Source: CADEDH01 sp039201605
GTDB taxonomy: Bacteria > Actinomycetota > Acidimicrobiia > Acidimicrobiales > SZUA-35
DNA length: 64,000 nucleotides
NCBI GenBank assembly: GCA_039201605.1
Contig: JBCCRO010000013.1
Span: 82,612-146,611, forward strand
Direction of reading: 5' to 3'
A program made the position numbers and the translations under genes. Below, in pieces: positions 62,165 to 64,000 of this stretch. Under the pieces are notes generated by a model. The model was given only the letters and a program-made list of their open reading frames with translations. It did no database searches and was not told the DNA's origin. Every line of letters begins with the position of its first letter. Position 1 is the stretch's first letter.

Positions 62165-63235
62165 CGATTCGCGCGCAGCGCACACCCCACACCAATAACC
62201 TGCCTTGCTATCGCACCACCGACCCCCGACTCGCTCGTTCCGCGCGCACTGCTCCGGCAGGTGTTCGGTCCTCAGGTGGCCCCCGGCCCCGCCACCGACG
62301 TCAACGGCGGCCGAGGGGTGTTCAGCCGGGTGCTACGGATCCCGCTCGAGCCGACGGACCCGGTGGTCGAGCCGGACCCGTCGATCCCGCCCACCGTGGT
62401 GGCCAAGCTCCCGATCCCGGGCCCGAACGGTGACGCCGCCCGGGGATCGGGGGCCTATCGACGCGAGGCGCTGGCCTACCGGCGACTGCTGCCCTCCTCC
62501 CCCGTCGCCTCGCCGACGGTCCATGCGGTGACCGAGGACGCCGATGGCACCACCCTCCTCCTGGAGGATCTCACCGGACACCGGGCCGTCGACCAGCTCG
62601 ACGGCCTCGGCGCCGATGACGCCCTGGCCGTCGTCGCCGAACTGGCGGCCCTGCACGCCCACTGGCGCCACCGCCCCGAACCCGACGCCCTCGGCGTGCG
62701 GCGGTCGACGCCGTCGGCCCTGCCCCCGGCCGGGCTCGCGGCCGGCCTGGTGGCGCTGCGCCAACGGTGGGCCGGCGACATCGACGAGCGGTGGCTACCG
62801 ACCTTCGAGGCGATGGTGGCCGGCCGGGCCCGGCTGGTCGAGACCTTCGCCGCCGCCCCGTCACCGACGCTGTGCCACGGCGATCCCCGGGCCGACAACC
62901 TGGTGTTCGAGGCCACCGATGACGGGCGCCCCGTCCTGTTCGACTGGCAACAGCTTGCGGTGCAGGCAGGCGAGGCCGACGTGGCCTGGATGGCGGCCAC
63001 CAGCCTGACCGTCGAGGACAGACGGGCCGTCGACGACCGACTTCTCGCCGCCTACGGCACCGACGTCGACCGCTACCGGGTGGGCCTCATCCTGCCGGGT
63101 CTGGCCGTGCTCCTGCTGGCCCAGCGGCGGGCCACCGACGAGCGCACCACCCGCTTCATCGCCACCAGCATCGATCGCATCGGGGCCGCCATCACCGACT
63201 ACGAGGTACCGGCCCTGGCCGCCACCGCCCGCTGA
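62156..63235 (+). CDS. APH/choline-kinase-like phosphotransferase
   Basis: A protein of about 359 residues with an intact small-molecule kinase fold: hinge TTLLLEDLTGHRAVDQL, catalytic loop TLCHGDPRADNLVF with Asp and Asn, and metal Asp in VLFDWQQLAVQ. It may phosphorylate an antibiotic, sugar or choline-like compound, or handle acyl-CoA-linked substrates as ACAD10-type proteins do. Family resemblance starts at PPTPDSLVPRALLRQVFG (about 62215); the only in-frame usual start shortly before is TTG 62156, which overlaps the opposite MerR promoter, so the true start is uncertain. Confidence 0.8.
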   Translation: MSQRFARSAHPTPITCLAIAPPTPDSLVPRALLRQVFGPQVAPGPATDVNGGRGVFSRVLRIPLEPTDPVVEPDPSIPPTVVAKLPIPGPNGDAARGSGAYRREALAYRRLLPSSPVASPTVHAVTEDADGTTLLLEDLTGHRAVDQLDGLGADDALAVVAELAALHAHWRHRPEPDALGVRRSTPSALPPAGLAAGLVALRQRWAGDIDERWLPTFEAMVAGRARLVETFAAAPSPTLCHGDPRADNLVFEATDDGRPVLFDWQQLAVQAGEADVAWMAATSLTVEDRRAVDDRLLAAYGTDVDRYRVGLILPGLAVLLLAQRRATDERTTRFIATSIDRIGAAITDYEVPALAATAR

Positions 63236-63326
63236 GGTTCGACCGGCGCAGCGCACAGACCTGCCGCACACCGATCGATCGGCACCGACCGCCGACCGGT
63301 AACGGGCGGCGGGAGGAGCGTGTTGC

Positions 63327-63824
63327 TCAGGGAAGGAAATCCTCGGGGTTGACCTCATCGAGGAACTTGCGGAGCTCCTCGACCATCTCCTCCTCGTCGC
63401 CCTCGGACTCCGACTCGGCCTCCTCGATCCCAGCCTCGTCGACCAGGGCCTCCTCGGCGTAGATCGGGCTGCCGGTTCGAACGGCGAGGGCCACCGCATC
63501 GGAGGGGCGGGCGGAGAGCACCTTGGGCTCTCCCCCGTTCTGCTGAAGGCGGAGCTCGGCGTAGAACGTGCCGTCCTTCAGCTCGGTGATCACCACCTGT
63601 TCGAGCTGGGCGCCCAGGGTCTCCAGGACGCCCGACATGAGGTCGTGCGTCATGGGCCGGGCCGTGGTGGTACCGGACAGGGCGAGATCGATGGCATGGG
63701 CCTCGGGGCCGCCGATGTAGATCGGCACCACTCGACGCTTACCCACGGTCTCCCGGAGGAGCAGAATCGGCGTATTGGTGGGCATCTGCACTCGGACTCC
63801 CACCAGCTCCATCTCAACGGTCAT
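63327..63824 (-). CDS. DUF151 bifunctional nuclease family protein
   Basis: A 165-residue protein of the DUF151/BFN family. It shows VEMELVGVRVQMPTNTPILL, RRVVPIYIGGPEAHAIDLAL, RPMTHDLMSGVLETLGAQLE and SARPSDAVALAVRTGSPIYA, the family core, followed by an acidic helical tail (about residues 130-165). Plant members have RNase and DNase activity; the mycobacterial counterpart Rv1829 is in the garA-Rv1828 locus. It begins 9 bp after the stop of the FHA gene upstream, indicating an operon. Confidence 0.92.
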   Translation of the reverse strand: MTVEMELVGVRVQMPTNTPILLLRETVGKRRVVPIYIGGPEAHAIDLALSGTTTARPMTHDLMSGVLETLGAQLEQVVITELKDGTFYAELRLQQNGGEPKVLSARPSDAVALAVRTGSPIYAEEALVDEAGIEEAESESEGDEEEMVEELRKFLDEVNPEDFLP

Positions 63825-63833
63825 CGCTATCGG

Positions 63834-64000
63834 CTACCTCGAACCGCTGAGGGCGACGTACACGAGCTTGAACTTACCGACCTGCAACTCATCGCCATCG
63901 GCCAGTCGTTCATGCTCGACCCTCGCCTGGTTGACATACGTGCCATTGAGACTACCGGCGTGGGGGGCCGGCCAGAAATTGCCCACCCCCCCCCCCAAAA
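63834..64000 (-). CDS. FHA-domain protein, C-terminal part (GarA-like; cut by window end)
   Basis: About 50 residues up to the TAG at 63834. GSLNGTYVNQARVEHERLAD and GDELQVGKFKLVYVAL correspond to the end of an FHA domain, closely like actinobacterial GarA, a phosphothreonine-binding switch of 2-oxoglutarate metabolism. The residues just before GSLNG (FWPAPHA) fit less well, and the last bases are a homopolymer, so the sequence at the edge may be wrong. Neighbouring DUF151 and MerR genes support the GarA interpretation. Confidence 0.75.
   Translation of the reverse strand, partial: LGGGVGNFWPAPHAGSLNGTYVNQARVEHERLADGDELQVGKFKLVYVALSGSR
63986..64000. other. Poly-C / AAAA edge sequence
   Basis: Eleven C followed by four A end the window. 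This is unlike the surrounding coding sequence and looks like a low-quality contig end rather than biology. Confidence 0.6.

Noticed and set aside
63986..64000. Poly-C tract as phase-variation repeat in the FHA gene
   Set aside because: It is at the very end of the window followed by AAAA, which points to a contig-end artefact.

Overview
The window is high-GC, gene-dense DNA and reads as a chromosomal segment of an actinobacterium. A complete bacterial proteasome and pupylation locus (ARC/Mpa ATPase, Dop, Pup, PrcB, PrcA, PafA, PafB, PafC) is followed by tatB, tatC and helY, the same neighbourhood as in mycobacteria. There is also a remnant of the GarA-type FHA, MerR and DUF151 nuclease module. 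The many CaiB/BaiF CoA-transferases and a light-driven pump suggest an aquatic lineage, perhaps of the class Acidimicrobiia; that placement is inference. The right edge (63986-64000, poly-C then AAAA) looks like a contig end.

Region 1 (1-10.5 kb) is an accessory uptake and catabolism region. An ABC importer (ATPase, permease, lipoprotein binding protein) is surrounded by two amidohydrolases (8-oxoguanine-deaminase-like and cytosine-deaminase-like), a luciferase-like flavin monooxygenase, two flavodoxin-fold reductases and a large FAD oxidoreductase. This is consistent with uptake and breakdown of a nitrogen heterocycle, but the substrate is not readable.

Region 2 (10.9-25.6 kb) is an acyl-CoA island: seven CaiB/BaiF CoA-transferase domains in five genes (two of them tandem fusions), two enoyl-CoA hydratase-like proteins, an SDR dehydrogenase, an AMP-forming acyl-CoA ligase and a hotdog thioesterase. 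A PhoH-type ATPase gene and a small cysteine-poor desulforedoxin-like protein lie within it. Many genes overlap by 4 bp, indicating translational coupling.

Region 3 (25.7-44.9 kb) is mixed: a flippase-pseudokinase fusion, SelO, a Xer-type recombinase, an RGG-rich protein with a repetitive acidic tail, a four-gene minus-strand operon (DUF4193-like zinc protein, Lys/Ala-rich protein, GNAT, NUDIX), a LysM transglycosylase, a double-length ThyX-like protein, a lone lipid-kinase C-terminal domain, helY, tatC, tatB, a zinc-ribbon protein, a catalytically degenerate GDPD-like protein and signal peptidase I.

Region 4 (44.9-56.6 kb) is the proteasome locus on the minus strand. It is interrupted between pup and prcB by plus-strand genes: a microbial rhodopsin with the NDQ motif of sodium pumps, a fluoroacetate-dehalogenase-like hydrolase and a SalK/SCO6745-like protein. 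A minus-strand GNAT frame directly follows pup and has no ordinary start codon for its N-terminal part. The rhodopsin gene has a perfect 9-bp inverted repeat just before its ribosome-binding site and a 16-bp perfect hairpin after its stop.

Region 5 (56.8-64 kb) holds an S9 oligopeptidase, a histidine phosphatase, a membrane diguanylate cyclase, a MerR regulator with a readable promoter, an APH-type kinase, the DUF151 nuclease and the end of an FHA protein. No rRNA, tRNA, CRISPR array, transposase or prophage gene was seen.
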